The notes below the pieces were generated by a model that was not told the origin of the DNA, made no database searches, and saw only the letters and a program-made list of their open reading frames with translations. Below, piece after piece: positions 25,975 to 33,106 of a stretch of DNA of 64,000 bases; the stretch's first letter is position 1; every line of letters starts with the position of its first letter. The stretch covers positions 251,469 through 315,468 of the forward strand of contig CAZPHD010000001.1 of assembly GCA_964586225.1 (NCBI GenBank), read 5' to 3'. Made by a program: the position numbers and the translations under genes. This stretch comes from JANJUB01 sp964586225. GTDB taxonomy: Bacteria > Armatimonadota > Fimbriimonadia > Fimbriimonadales > Fimbriimonadaceae.

Positions 25975-26109
25975 CTAGTGGGCGAGACGCGCTCGGCCCT
26001 TGAGGCGGCGGCGCTTCAAAACGTTTCGGCCATCGGTTGAGCGCATGCGCACGCGGAAGCCATGCGTGGTCTGCTGATGGCGCTTGTTCGGTTGATAAGT
26101 TCGTTTCAT
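25975..26109 (-). CDS. rpmH: 50S ribosomal protein L34
   Basis: This 44-aa reading frame begins KRTYQPNKRHQQTTHGFRVR and continues with the invariant MRSTDGRNVLKRRRLKGRARL before a TAG stop. Length and sequence are canonical for L34. An AGGA-type ribosome site lies in GCGAGGATTGGACC before the ATG at 26109. It heads the rpmH-rnpA-yidD-yidC-jag cluster. Confidence 0.98.
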   Translation of the reverse strand: MKRTYQPNKRHQQTTHGFRVRMRSTDGRNVLKRRRLKGRARLAH

Positions 26110-26140
26110 GGTCCAATCCTCGCGGTTAAACTGAGCGCAT

Positions 26141-26170
26141 AGGATACCCGATGGGCGGGCGCGAAGTCTA
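26141..26170 (-). promoter_or_regulatory. Candidate promoter of the rpmH-rnpA cluster
   Basis: TAGACT (26170-26165) and TATCCT (26146-26141) are 18 bp apart on the minus strand. TATCCT also occurs in the 8105-8133 promoter. The leader would be about 30 nt. Confidence 0.5.
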
Positions 26171-26177
26171 GCCGGAC

Positions 26178-26585
26178 CTAGATCTCAAGCGACCGGAAGC
26201 GCTTCTCGGTCGTGTCCATGTGCTCGGTCAGGAAGCCGTAAGCCCAGTGCACGCGCTTCTGGATCTCCGCCGCCTGATTGGCTTCGGCCGATCCTTCGGG
26301 GAAGTTCGTAGGGTCGCTTCGCCGGTTCAGTCGCTCGAACTGCTTGCGGATCTCGTCGAACGAAGCCGACGCCGAAACTCCCAGTAACCGGCGGGCATAC
26401 GCCTCGCGGTCCTCGGTAGCCAGCGGGGCCGATGATTCGGCACTCGGTGCGGTGGTTGATTGAGGCCTCTGTAGGGACTCGTTCAGTTCTTGGCGGGCCG
26501 AGCTTTCCTCGACGCCCTGAATGCGCTCCCACTCCTGGCCAATGTAGCCGCGTAGGATGTCGTAGGCTCGTCGGGCGGTGCTCAT
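26178..26585 (-). CDS. J-domain-like protein lacking the HPD motif
   Basis: In this 135-aa protein residues about 60-125 have J-domain spacing: a short helix (YARRLLGVSASASFDEIRKQ), a second helix (FERLNRRSDPTNFPEG) and a third (QKRVHWAYGFLTE). The HPD tripeptide that activates Hsp70 is replaced by RSD, so Hsp70 stimulation is doubtful. The N-terminal 55 residues are charged and low-complexity. It overlaps the upstream 165-aa gene by 4 nt and lies 69 nt before rpmH, in the position where dnaA is often found. Confidence 0.7.
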   Translation of the reverse strand: MSTARRAYDILRGYIGQEWERIQGVEESSARQELNESLQRPQSTTAPSAESSAPLATEDREAYARRLLGVSASASFDEIRKQFERLNRRSDPTNFPEGSAEANQAAEIQKRVHWAYGFLTEHMDTTEKRFRSLEI

Positions 26586-27079
26586 AGGTTTCGGTCGGTA
26601 AGTTGCTCGGCTTCGTCGAGGCTCGCCGACAGTGATTGTATCCGACCCAGCGATTCGCGAAGGGCTTTCGATGCATCGTCGGCGCGTTCGACAGTGACGG
26701 TCTTCTCCAGATCCCGGACCAAGTCCTCGACTCCCGCTCGGGCTTCGGCAAGCTGCGCGTTGAGTTCAGAACGATGCGAGCCGAGATCGCTCCTGAGCAT
26801 ATCTTTGGTGTGAGTTAGCAAAGCGTCTATCTCGCCGAGGGCCTCATTGCCAATCACCTTTACGTTGGGGTCGTTGCCGTGTTTAAGGAGCAGATCTTCG
26901 ATCCGCTGGCGGGAGCGAAGGAGGGGTCGGATGTAGATCTGATCGTTTACATCCACTTGCTCAACCGGCGATTCATAGCGCTTGCGGTTGCGCGCGATGC
27001 TGAGCGCCAATCCAATCGCGACGAGACCGACGACGACAACAAGGAGGAACATCGGACCCAAAACGAACATTGGACTCAT
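26582..27079 (-). CDS. Membrane-anchored coiled-coil protein, unknown function
   Basis: The 165-aa product has one N-terminal span (about 5-26) followed by a cytoplasmic-type basic cluster (ARNRKRYESPVEQ) and an alpha-helical region with heptad-like Leu spacing up to the C-terminus (LNAQLAEARAGVEDLVRDLE). No family is recognised. It is coupled by 4-nt overlaps to the barrel-like gene upstream and the J-like gene downstream. Confidence 0.75.
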   Translation of the reverse strand: MSPMFVLGPMFLLVVVVGLVAIGLALSIARNRKRYESPVEQVDVNDQIYIRPLLRSRQRIEDLLLKHGNDPNVKVIGNEALGEIDALLTHTKDMLRSDLGSHRSELNAQLAEARAGVEDLVRDLEKTVTVERADDASKALRESLGRIQSLSASLDEAEQLTDRNL

Positions 27080-27945
27080 AGCTTCACCCTCAGAGAGATT
27101 CCTGCGTCGTACATGCGACCCGCGCGGAAGCGCACGATCGGTTCGAGAAACACGTTCTTATACACCTCGACATGCCCCTCCGCTCGAAACATGTCGCGCG
27201 ATGCTCGCCACTCGCGGCTCCACCCTACCGTAACCCCCCAATCTTTCGGCAGATCATAGGTGAGTGTCAAGTCGCTGATCTCGGTATCGCGGTCAAGCGC
27301 GGTCTGGCCTCGCCGCAAGCCAACAATCTCGGCCTGGACCCTGACATCGCCGACCGGCTGCGCGTAATCAATACCGACGGCGAGCCGATGACCGCGACCC
27401 TTCCCCGGGCTCGCTTCGGGCCGCCGCACTACCGTCAAGGATCCGCTCTGGGCGGCAATACCGCTACCTACTGCTCCGCTGAATCCGAGCCGCGAGCCGA
27501 CCCGGGCGTAGACTCCGCGTACCCGCCCGGGACCATTATCGGCAACCGCCATTGCAAGCGGCAAGCGATTAAACAGCAGATTGGTATCGCCGCGGGCTCC
27601 GCGGCCCATGTCCCTGATCAGCGCATTTCGACCAAAGGGCATCATTTGCTTGCCGACCCGCCAGATTCCTGGGTCCTCGACGAAATACTCGTAGAGCTGT
27701 TCCTCGTCAGCATCGCCGCGCACCTTCTGGAATCGCTCTGCGACATGTGCCTTGAATCCGGGTTCTAGTTCGAACTCGACCATCACGAGGCTCGGTCGCC
27801 CGAGTGTGTCATACCAGCGTAGCGCCGAATCGCCGTTGACGATGGAGCGGTAGTTCACCCGGATGTCGGTCTTGATCCGCACGTCGGGCGACTGGGCACT
27901 CGCCAGACCAGCCAAGGCGCACCATGCGAGCGCGAATCTTCTCAT
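27076..27945 (-). CDS. Predicted outer-membrane beta-barrel protein
   Basis: The 289-aa protein has a signal peptide (about 1-17, ending LASAQ). The mature part consists of alternating amphipathic strands with aromatic ends, such as VMVEFELEPGFKAHVAERF, DLTLTYDLPKDWGVTVGW and HVEVYKNVFLEPIVRF, and closes with a strand ending in Leu (AGISLRVKL). A barrel or porin-like role is inferred from this pattern; no named family is evident. Its ATG overlaps the hisS stop by 4 nt. Confidence 0.72.
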   Translation of the reverse strand: MRRFALAWCALAGLASAQSPDVRIKTDIRVNYRSIVNGDSALRWYDTLGRPSLVMVEFELEPGFKAHVAERFQKVRGDADEEQLYEYFVEDPGIWRVGKQMMPFGRNALIRDMGRGARGDTNLLFNRLPLAMAVADNGPGRVRGVYARVGSRLGFSGAVGSGIAAQSGSLTVVRRPEASPGKGRGHRLAVGIDYAQPVGDVRVQAEIVGLRRGQTALDRDTEISDLTLTYDLPKDWGVTVGWSREWRASRDMFRAEGHVEVYKNVFLEPIVRFRAGRMYDAGISLRVKL

Positions 27946-29192
27946 CCCAGCGCCTCCGCGAGTTCGAGCATCGGTATCGGCCGCTCCTCGCCGCTGTCCA
28001 TCGCCTTCAGGGTTAGCGTCCTACTCGCGATCTCATCCTCGCCCAGCACCACCACATACTCCGCGCCTGACTTGTCAGCTTGACGCAGTTGAGACTTGAG
28101 CGAACGCGCATCCACATCGGTTAGGACGGCCAAACCCTGCGAACGCAGTTCGCGCACCAACGCAAATGCCTCCGCGCGGACGGCCTCGCCGTGATAAGCA
28201 ATGAACACCTTCGGCCGCGGTGCACCGGGCAACTTCTCAAGGGACTCAAGCACGAGAATCAACCGCTCGACCCCCATGCCAAAGCCGACGCTGGGGAGCG
28301 GCGCTCCGCCGAGTTCCTTGATGAGGTGATCGTAGCGCCCGCCGCCGCACATCGCCGATTGGGCCCCGAGATGCGAGCTCAGCACTTCGAATACCGTGTC
28401 GGTGTAGTAGTCCAGTCCGCGCACGATTTCGGGCGCAATCGAAAATGGAATCCCGGCAGCGGTCAGCAGGGCCTGAACTTCCGCGAAATGCGCCTGTGAC
28501 TCGGGCTCTAAGTAGTCCGTGATGGGCGGGGCGGACGCCATCAGTGCTTGAGCTGCCGGGTCCTTGCTGTCCAACAACCGGAGAGGATTCTTCTCGGCCT
28601 TCCCCTGGATTTCTTCGCTCGCTTGCTCAAGGTAGGACCGCGCGTGGTCAAGCAAGACCTGGCGATACGCCTGACGACATGCTTCGCGACCAATCGAGTT
28701 CAGGCGCACGGTCACGTCCGAAAGTCCAAGCCGCTGGAGAAACCGGACGGCAACCTCGATCACCTCGGCGTCGGCGGCGGCAGACGGGCTACCGACCAAC
28801 TCCACGCCGCACTGGTGGTGCTCGCGGAGGCGGCCCTTCTGGGGGCGGTCATAGCGATAGTGGGCGCTACTCACATAGCAAAGCCGGGCGGTAGTGCCTT
28901 GTGGGCAGAGATTGTGCTCGACGAGCGCTCGCATCGCCGGAGCCGTGCTTTCGGGTTTGAGCGTTAAGGAGCGGTCCCCCTTATCCTTGAACTCGTACAT
29001 CTCCTTACTGACCACGTCGCTCGTTTCGCCGGCGGTGCGGATGAAGAGCTCCGTGTCTTCGAATACGGGCGTTCGGATTTCGCGATAGCCGTAGGCGTGT
29101 GTCAGGGAGCGGAACTCATGCTCAATCCACTGCCAAATGTGGCTTCGATCGGGAAGCACATCTTCGGTACCGCGGGGAGCCTGAAAGCGCAT
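27942..29192 (-). CDS. hisS: Histidyl-tRNA synthetase
   Basis: The 416-aa class II synthetase shows motif 1 (YGYREIRTPVFEDTELF), motif 2 (HYRYDRPQKGRLREHHQCGVE), the histidine A box (GLDYYTDTVFEVLS) and motif 3 (PSVGFGMGVERLIL), followed by the HGTP anticodon domain (about 325-416). It charges tRNA-His. A CACAAT hexamer seven bases before the ATG, and the lack of a ribosome site, suggest a short or absent leader. It begins an operon with the barrel, coiled-coil and J-like genes. Confidence 0.97.
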   Translation of the reverse strand: MRFQAPRGTEDVLPDRSHIWQWIEHEFRSLTHAYGYREIRTPVFEDTELFIRTAGETSDVVSKEMYEFKDKGDRSLTLKPESTAPAMRALVEHNLCPQGTTARLCYVSSAHYRYDRPQKGRLREHHQCGVELVGSPSAAADAEVIEVAVRFLQRLGLSDVTVRLNSIGREACRQAYRQVLLDHARSYLEQASEEIQGKAEKNPLRLLDSKDPAAQALMASAPPITDYLEPESQAHFAEVQALLTAAGIPFSIAPEIVRGLDYYTDTVFEVLSSHLGAQSAMCGGGRYDHLIKELGGAPLPSVGFGMGVERLILVLESLEKLPGAPRPKVFIAYHGEAVRAEAFALVRELRSQGLAVLTDVDARSLKSQLRQADKSGAEYVVVLGEDEIASRTLTLKAMDSGEERPIPMLELAEALG

Positions 29193-29210
29193 GTGCTCAA
29201 TTGTGCCGGA

Positions 29211-29678
29211 TTAGCCGCCACCCTTGGGGGCCCTGACGACCTGGCCGTTGCGTTTGGTCACAGAAGACTCGACGACCGACCTAAAGAGCTTGAACTCGCC
29301 CTTGACTTTGAGCCAGGTGTCGGTTTGCCGACTGACCGACGTGTAAACGGCGGGCTTCTGATCTTCCGTCATCGTCGCCTTGAAGTTCATTTCGACCGAA
29401 ATGGTAGCCGTGTTGCCAACCACTCTGGCCGACAGCACCTTGGGCGGTTGGGCGAACTGGCGCACCAGGTCGTAGCGCTGGGGCAGTCTCGCGATCACGG
29501 TCTTGCGATCAAGCTTCACACCGTCGGCGTGCTCCGTGTAATCTGGGTGGAATAGCGCGGACACCTTCGCCGTGTCCTTGGCCTTCATGGCGGCGATGAG
29601 CCCCTCGTAGCGCACCTGCCACGGCTTGAGATCAGGCTTTTGCCCCAGAAGCAGGGGAAGGACGAGGATCGCGCTCAT
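29211..29678 (-). CDS. Secreted SnoaL/DUF4440-like protein
   Basis: The 155-aa product has a short signal (SAILVLPLLLGQ). Its mature part begins with a helix containing YEGLIAAMKAKDTAKVSALF, followed by HPDYTEH and curved strands (AATISVEM-like VGNTATISVEMNFKA, TDTWLKVKGEFKLFRSV). This is the NTF2-like cone fold seen in SnoaL/DUF4440 proteins. The exact ligand or reaction is unknown. It lies between the SPL-type gene and hisS, 18 nt from each. Confidence 0.72.
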   Translation of the reverse strand: MSAILVLPLLLGQKPDLKPWQVRYEGLIAAMKAKDTAKVSALFHPDYTEHADGVKLDRKTVIARLPQRYDLVRQFAQPPKVLSARVVGNTATISVEMNFKATMTEDQKPAVYTSVSRQTDTWLKVKGEFKLFRSVVESSVTKRNGQVVRAPKGGG

Positions 29679-29696
29679 GCCACAAGTTACCCGAGG

Positions 29697-30569
29697 TTAC
29701 TCGGGGGCGAAGCCAATCGCTGGGCTGACCAGGTTGTCCAGTCGGGACTCAAGCACTCGCAGGTTCGATAAGAATCGGCTTCGCCCGTGGCCCATCTGCC
29801 GGGCGAGGTCGGCTCCTTCCGCCCGCGTGCCCGCCGCAAAGAGGGCGTGCCCCTCGTGGAGCGCGCTCGCTACTACCGCGTCAGCTCCGGTGGCCCGAAG
29901 TTGTTCAGCAAACCGCGCCGGGTTGTGGATCGGCAACATCGGCGCGACGCAAATGTGCGTCTTGATGCCCGCTTGCTTCAGCTCACGGACCGCGGCGAGC
30001 CTGCGAGAGATGCTTGGGCAGCTTGGCTCGAACCGCTTGCGGACGTCCTCACTGTCCGTCGTAATCGACATGTTCACGCGCACGTGGGGGAACCGTCGAA
30101 GCAAATCGATGTCGCGGGTAACGAGGGGGCTTCGGGTCTGAATCACCAGTCGAGGCACATGGCGCTTTGCGAGCATCGCTTCGAGGAGCGAGCGCGTGAG
30201 TTCAAGTTCGCGTTCGATGGGCTGATACGGGTCGGTCGCGCTGCTCATGTAGAGCTTCGCCCCATCTAGCCGCTTCGCGTGCAACTGAGCGACGGATCGC
30301 TCCTTGACGACAACCCAGCGGCCCCAGTTCGCCCGGTCGCTCTCGTCGGCCACGAACAGGGCGGCATAGCAGTAGGCACACCCAAACTGGCAACCGCGAT
30401 AGGGATTGACCGCGAAGTCGTAAGCCGCCAACTGTCCGACACCCGGCGACAACAGCGTGGACGTCTCCGACCACCGCACATCCAGCCGCTCCGGCAAACG
30501 CGGAGGGGCTTCGCTTCTCCACCGCTGAGCGGGGGGATCGATCGGCACATCAAGAAGCGCGAGCTGCAT
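29697..30569 (-). CDS. Radical SAM protein of the spore photoproduct lyase (SPL)-like group
   Basis: The 290-aa protein has the Cx3Cx2C iron-sulfur motif within NPYRGCQFGCAYCYAALF (C60, C64, C67), then LYMSSATDPYQPIERELELT and LVIQTRSPLVTRDIDLL, all features of the Rv2578c/SplB-like group found in many non-sporulating bacteria. Such proteins are thought to repair or modify DNA or act on unknown substrates; function is unproven. It is divergent from the nitroreductase gene, with a repeat-rich spacer in between. Confidence 0.88.
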   Translation of the reverse strand: MQLALLDVPIDPPAQRWRSEAPPRLPERLDVRWSETSTLLSPGVGQLAAYDFAVNPYRGCQFGCAYCYAALFVADESDRANWGRWVVVKERSVAQLHAKRLDGAKLYMSSATDPYQPIERELELTRSLLEAMLAKRHVPRLVIQTRSPLVTRDIDLLRRFPHVRVNMSITTDSEDVRKRFEPSCPSISRRLAAVRELKQAGIKTHICVAPMLPIHNPARFAEQLRATGADAVVASALHEGHALFAAGTRAEGADLARQMGHGRSRFLSNLRVLESRLDNLVSPAIGFAPE

Positions 30570-30817
30570 AGATAGTATCCTTGTGTCTACTAGTATGACA
30601 CGAGAAGTGTAGAAGAGGTTCCAGGAGATTTTGGATTTTGGATTTTGGATTTGCGGAGAGCTTCTGCAGACTGCTAACTGCCGACTGCCAACTGCTCGCT
30701 CATTCCAAAATCCAAAATCGCAAATCCAAAATCAAGGTAATCTCTACCCTTCGGAGTCACCACGGACTCGGTGGAAACGGAGGTCGGAGCAGGGATGCTC
30801 CCTCTGATCTAAACACA
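30570..30817. repeat. Repeat-rich intergenic region
   Basis: No gene is seen in these 248 bp. A tandem GATTTTG block (30628-30652) faces its inverted counterpart: 30641-30655 is a perfect 15-bp complement of 30719-30733. Between them (30669-30695) lies a 27-nt element found again, inverted, at 42847-42873 with three mismatches. Further right are small hairpins, including GGAGCA-GGGA-TGCTCC. Confidence 0.75.
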
Positions 30818-31630
30818 ATGGCGCTCCCCTTTAGTGAGTCAGTCGTCGAAGCATGGCGTCGCCGTTACAGCGCCGATCCTCCTCACGAACTGCCCGACCT
30901 GGGCGTTGCGCTGAATCATCGTTCGGTGCGCAAGTTCAAACCCGAGCCTATCCCCGAGGCGATCAAGGCGGCCCTCGTGGCGAGTGCCCAGAGCGCGGCC
31001 ACCAGCAGCAATCTCCAACTGTGGACGGTCATCGAAGTCAATGAGCGACGGGAGAAGATCGCGCACCTCTGCGCCGACCAAAAGCAAGTGCATACCGCCG
31101 CCTGGTTCCTGGCGTTCATCGCTGACCACCACCGAATCCGGGAAGCGGGGCGTGCGGTCGGCGAAGAGGGTCTTGGGCTCGACTACGCCGAGTTCTTCGT
31201 GATGGCGATCGTCGATGCGGCGCTCGCCGCCGAGCGCATGGTGACGACAGCGGAGTCGCTCGGCATCGGGAGTTGCTACATCGGGGCTCTGCGAAACCAC
31301 CCCGCCGAGGTCGCCGAACTCTTGGATTTGCCGTCGGGAACGTTTGGCGTGTTCGGGCTGTGCTTGGGATATCCAGAGGAGCCGATGTCGGCGGCGATCA
31401 AGCCGCGCCTTCCGCAGTCGGCGGTCTGGCATCGTGAAACCTATCAGCGCGACGTCTCCGGTGAGGTCGCCGAGTACGACGAGCAGATGCGCGCCTTCTA
31501 CGCTGAGCAGCAGATGAAGGGCGACGCGACCTGGTCCATGCGCTCTGGCAGGCGGGTAGATGAACATCACCTCACCGGGCGCGAAGTGTTGTTGGAGCAC
31601 CTGCGGTCGCAGGGATTTGGCCTGCGTTGA
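30818..31630 (+). CDS. Nitroreductase-family flavoprotein (NfsA-like)
   Basis: The 270-aa protein has the nitroreductase pattern: NHRSVRKFKPEPIPEAIKAA near the start (FMN phosphate site), AATSSNLQLWTVIEV, then AALAAERMVTTAESLGIGSCYIGALRNHPAEV and GVFGLCLGYPEEP, typical of the NfsA/FRP branch of NADPH-dependent oxidoreductases. The natural substrate is not evident. The ATG at 30818 is preferred; the frame is open to 30638 but covers the repeat region. No ribosome site is visible. Confidence 0.92.
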   Translation: MALPFSESVVEAWRRRYSADPPHELPDLGVALNHRSVRKFKPEPIPEAIKAALVASAQSAATSSNLQLWTVIEVNERREKIAHLCADQKQVHTAAWFLAFIADHHRIREAGRAVGEEGLGLDYAEFFVMAIVDAALAAERMVTTAESLGIGSCYIGALRNHPAEVAELLDLPSGTFGVFGLCLGYPEEPMSAAIKPRLPQSAVWHRETYQRDVSGEVAEYDEQMRAFYAEQQMKGDATWSMRSGRRVDEHHLTGREVLLEHLRSQGFGLR

Positions 31631-31686
31631 GACGCGGTTGGTTCTTGAAGGTAACAGAACATTTTTCGAAATTTTCTATGTAATGC

Positions 31687-31716
31687 TTGACAATCTCTTG
31701 GGGGGCATGATAGGAT
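31687..31716 (+). promoter_or_regulatory. Promoter with consensus -35, probably leaderless
   Basis: A perfect TTGACA (31687-31692) is followed after 18 bp by TAGGAT (31711-31716) with an upstream TG. Only seven bases separate the -10 box from the ATG at 31724, and no ribosome site is present. Confidence 0.75.
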
Positions 31717-31723
31717 ACGTGGC

Positions 31724-32191
31724 ATGAAGCTTGCTCTGATTTCGTTATCACTCCTCGCCTTGACGGCGCAAAACCCGTACGAACCCTACTCGAACATCCC
31801 GCTCATGTCCTTCGGCAGTTCTCCTGCCCATCAGAATTGTCAGCCCGCGCAGACGATCACGCAGGTCGCTTACGCGGAAGACCGGGACACCTATCGCGAC
31901 GTCAACACCAACGCTCTTGTGGTCATCGGCACCCCTCATGCCGTTGTCGCCCACGACATCTCTAGCGGCACCCTCTTGGGCCAACCCAACGTGCAGTTTG
32001 ACGGGAACACTGGACGCCGCACTTATACCTATGTGATTACTGCCCATTCTCCGGCGGCATCAACGTCGTATCAAGATCGGTTCACTCCTGCCGACTCAGG
32101 TCAGAATCTGATTGACACGAACGGCGAGACAACGTATAACTACGTTACGATCACGGTGCCTTCCGGTGGAGGGGCTCAAGGCGGCGGCTAA
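31724..32191 (+). CDS. Small secreted protein, unknown function
   Basis: The 155-aa product has a signal peptide (MKLALISLSLLALTAQ) and a mature part rich in Thr, Ser, Asn and Tyr, without Cys pairs beyond one (NCQPAQTITQ), ending in a Gly-rich tail (PSGGGAQGGG). It resembles no family I know. Expression from a strong promoter suggests an abundant protein. The next gene begins 3 nt after its stop, so the two form a unit. Confidence 0.72.
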   Translation: MKLALISLSLLALTAQNPYEPYSNIPLMSFGSSPAHQNCQPAQTITQVAYAEDRDTYRDVNTNALVVIGTPHAVVAHDISSGTLLGQPNVQFDGNTGRRTYTYVITAHSPAASTSYQDRFTPADSGQNLIDTNGETTYNYVTITVPSGGGAQGGG

Positions 32192-32194
32192 CAA

Positions 32195-33106
32195 ATGATC
32201 CTCACGCTTTGCCTTGCGATCTCCTTTGCATTCCCCGGCGGGGACGACCACGCTCTCGTGGCCTCCCTCAGCACACAACTAAATTCAAACGCCGCGATGG
32301 TGGCCGTTTCGCGCCGTGAATGGAAGCCGATCAAGGAGGAAGCAGAAACGCGCGACAAGCTGTTAAGCGCGATCAGTCTGGGGCGGCCGATCCGCTTGGC
32401 AACGGGCCAAGACCGTAGCGTCGTCGCTGCGATCCCGCCCGGGATTCCCCGATTTCTGCTTGACCGAGACAACTCGGCGATGTACCTCCTCCATATGAAG
32501 AACCCACCGGAAGTGATTCGACCAGATGCGTCGGGGCGATACACCTTCAACACGAGCCAGGACGCGACGCCCGGGCTGGCGCATTTCGAATTGCCGGAGC
32601 GAAAGCGCCTGCGATGGCATTGGTTCTTTGACCACCACCGCTTTGCCGTCTCGGTTCGGCGCGCAAGTGCCGATCAACTTCTTGGTTGTCTTGCTGAAGC
32701 CGCAGGAGCGAAGGTGGTTGAGCAACCGGGGTCTTCGTACCTCGATGTTGACTGGGATCGACTTAGAAGGATGATCAAGGAGTGGGCGGAGGATCGAAAA
32801 GGGTCTGAGTTTGACGGATACCAGAAGGCTCAACTCTTGTCGCTCTGGGTTGTCGGTTCGTCGAATGAGCAACTGTCCAAGTTCTACAGCCTCCCCACGA
32901 ATGAAGTCGAAGTGTCCGCATCAAAGGACGCTCGCCATGCCACCCTTATCAGGGAAGCAGTCAAGAACTGCATGGCGCAGCGGGGATTCAGCGACATGAT
33001 TGACAAGATGGGTCAGAACCCCGATTTGTTCTTCATCGTAAAGGCGAGAGGAAAGGTAAACATCCGCCTCCACAATCGACAGATCAACCACTCGTTCGTG
33101 TTTTAG
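32195..33106 (+). CDS. Secreted protein, unknown function
   Basis: The 303-aa product begins with a short hydrophobic signal (MILTLCLAISFAF) and continues with a mixed alpha/beta chain (RWHWFFDHHRFAVSVRRAS, LDVDWDRLRRMIKEWAEDRK). No domain is recognised. It is coupled to the small secreted protein upstream. Its stop codon overlaps the convergent lon stop by 3 bp within TTAG. Confidence 0.7.
   Translation: MILTLCLAISFAFPGGDDHALVASLSTQLNSNAAMVAVSRREWKPIKEEAETRDKLLSAISLGRPIRLATGQDRSVVAAIPPGIPRFLLDRDNSAMYLLHMKNPPEVIRPDASGRYTFNTSQDATPGLAHFELPERKRLRWHWFFDHHRFAVSVRRASADQLLGCLAEAAGAKVVEQPGSSYLDVDWDRLRRMIKEWAEDRKGSEFDGYQKAQLLSLWVVGSSNEQLSKFYSLPTNEVEVSASKDARHATLIREAVKNCMAQRGFSDMIDKMGQNPDLFFIVKARGKVNIRLHNRQINHSFVF

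Noticed and set aside
26117..26177. Origin of replication beside rpmH
   Set aside because: Only 61 bp are free, with no DnaA-box cluster, AT-rich unwinding region or dnaA gene.
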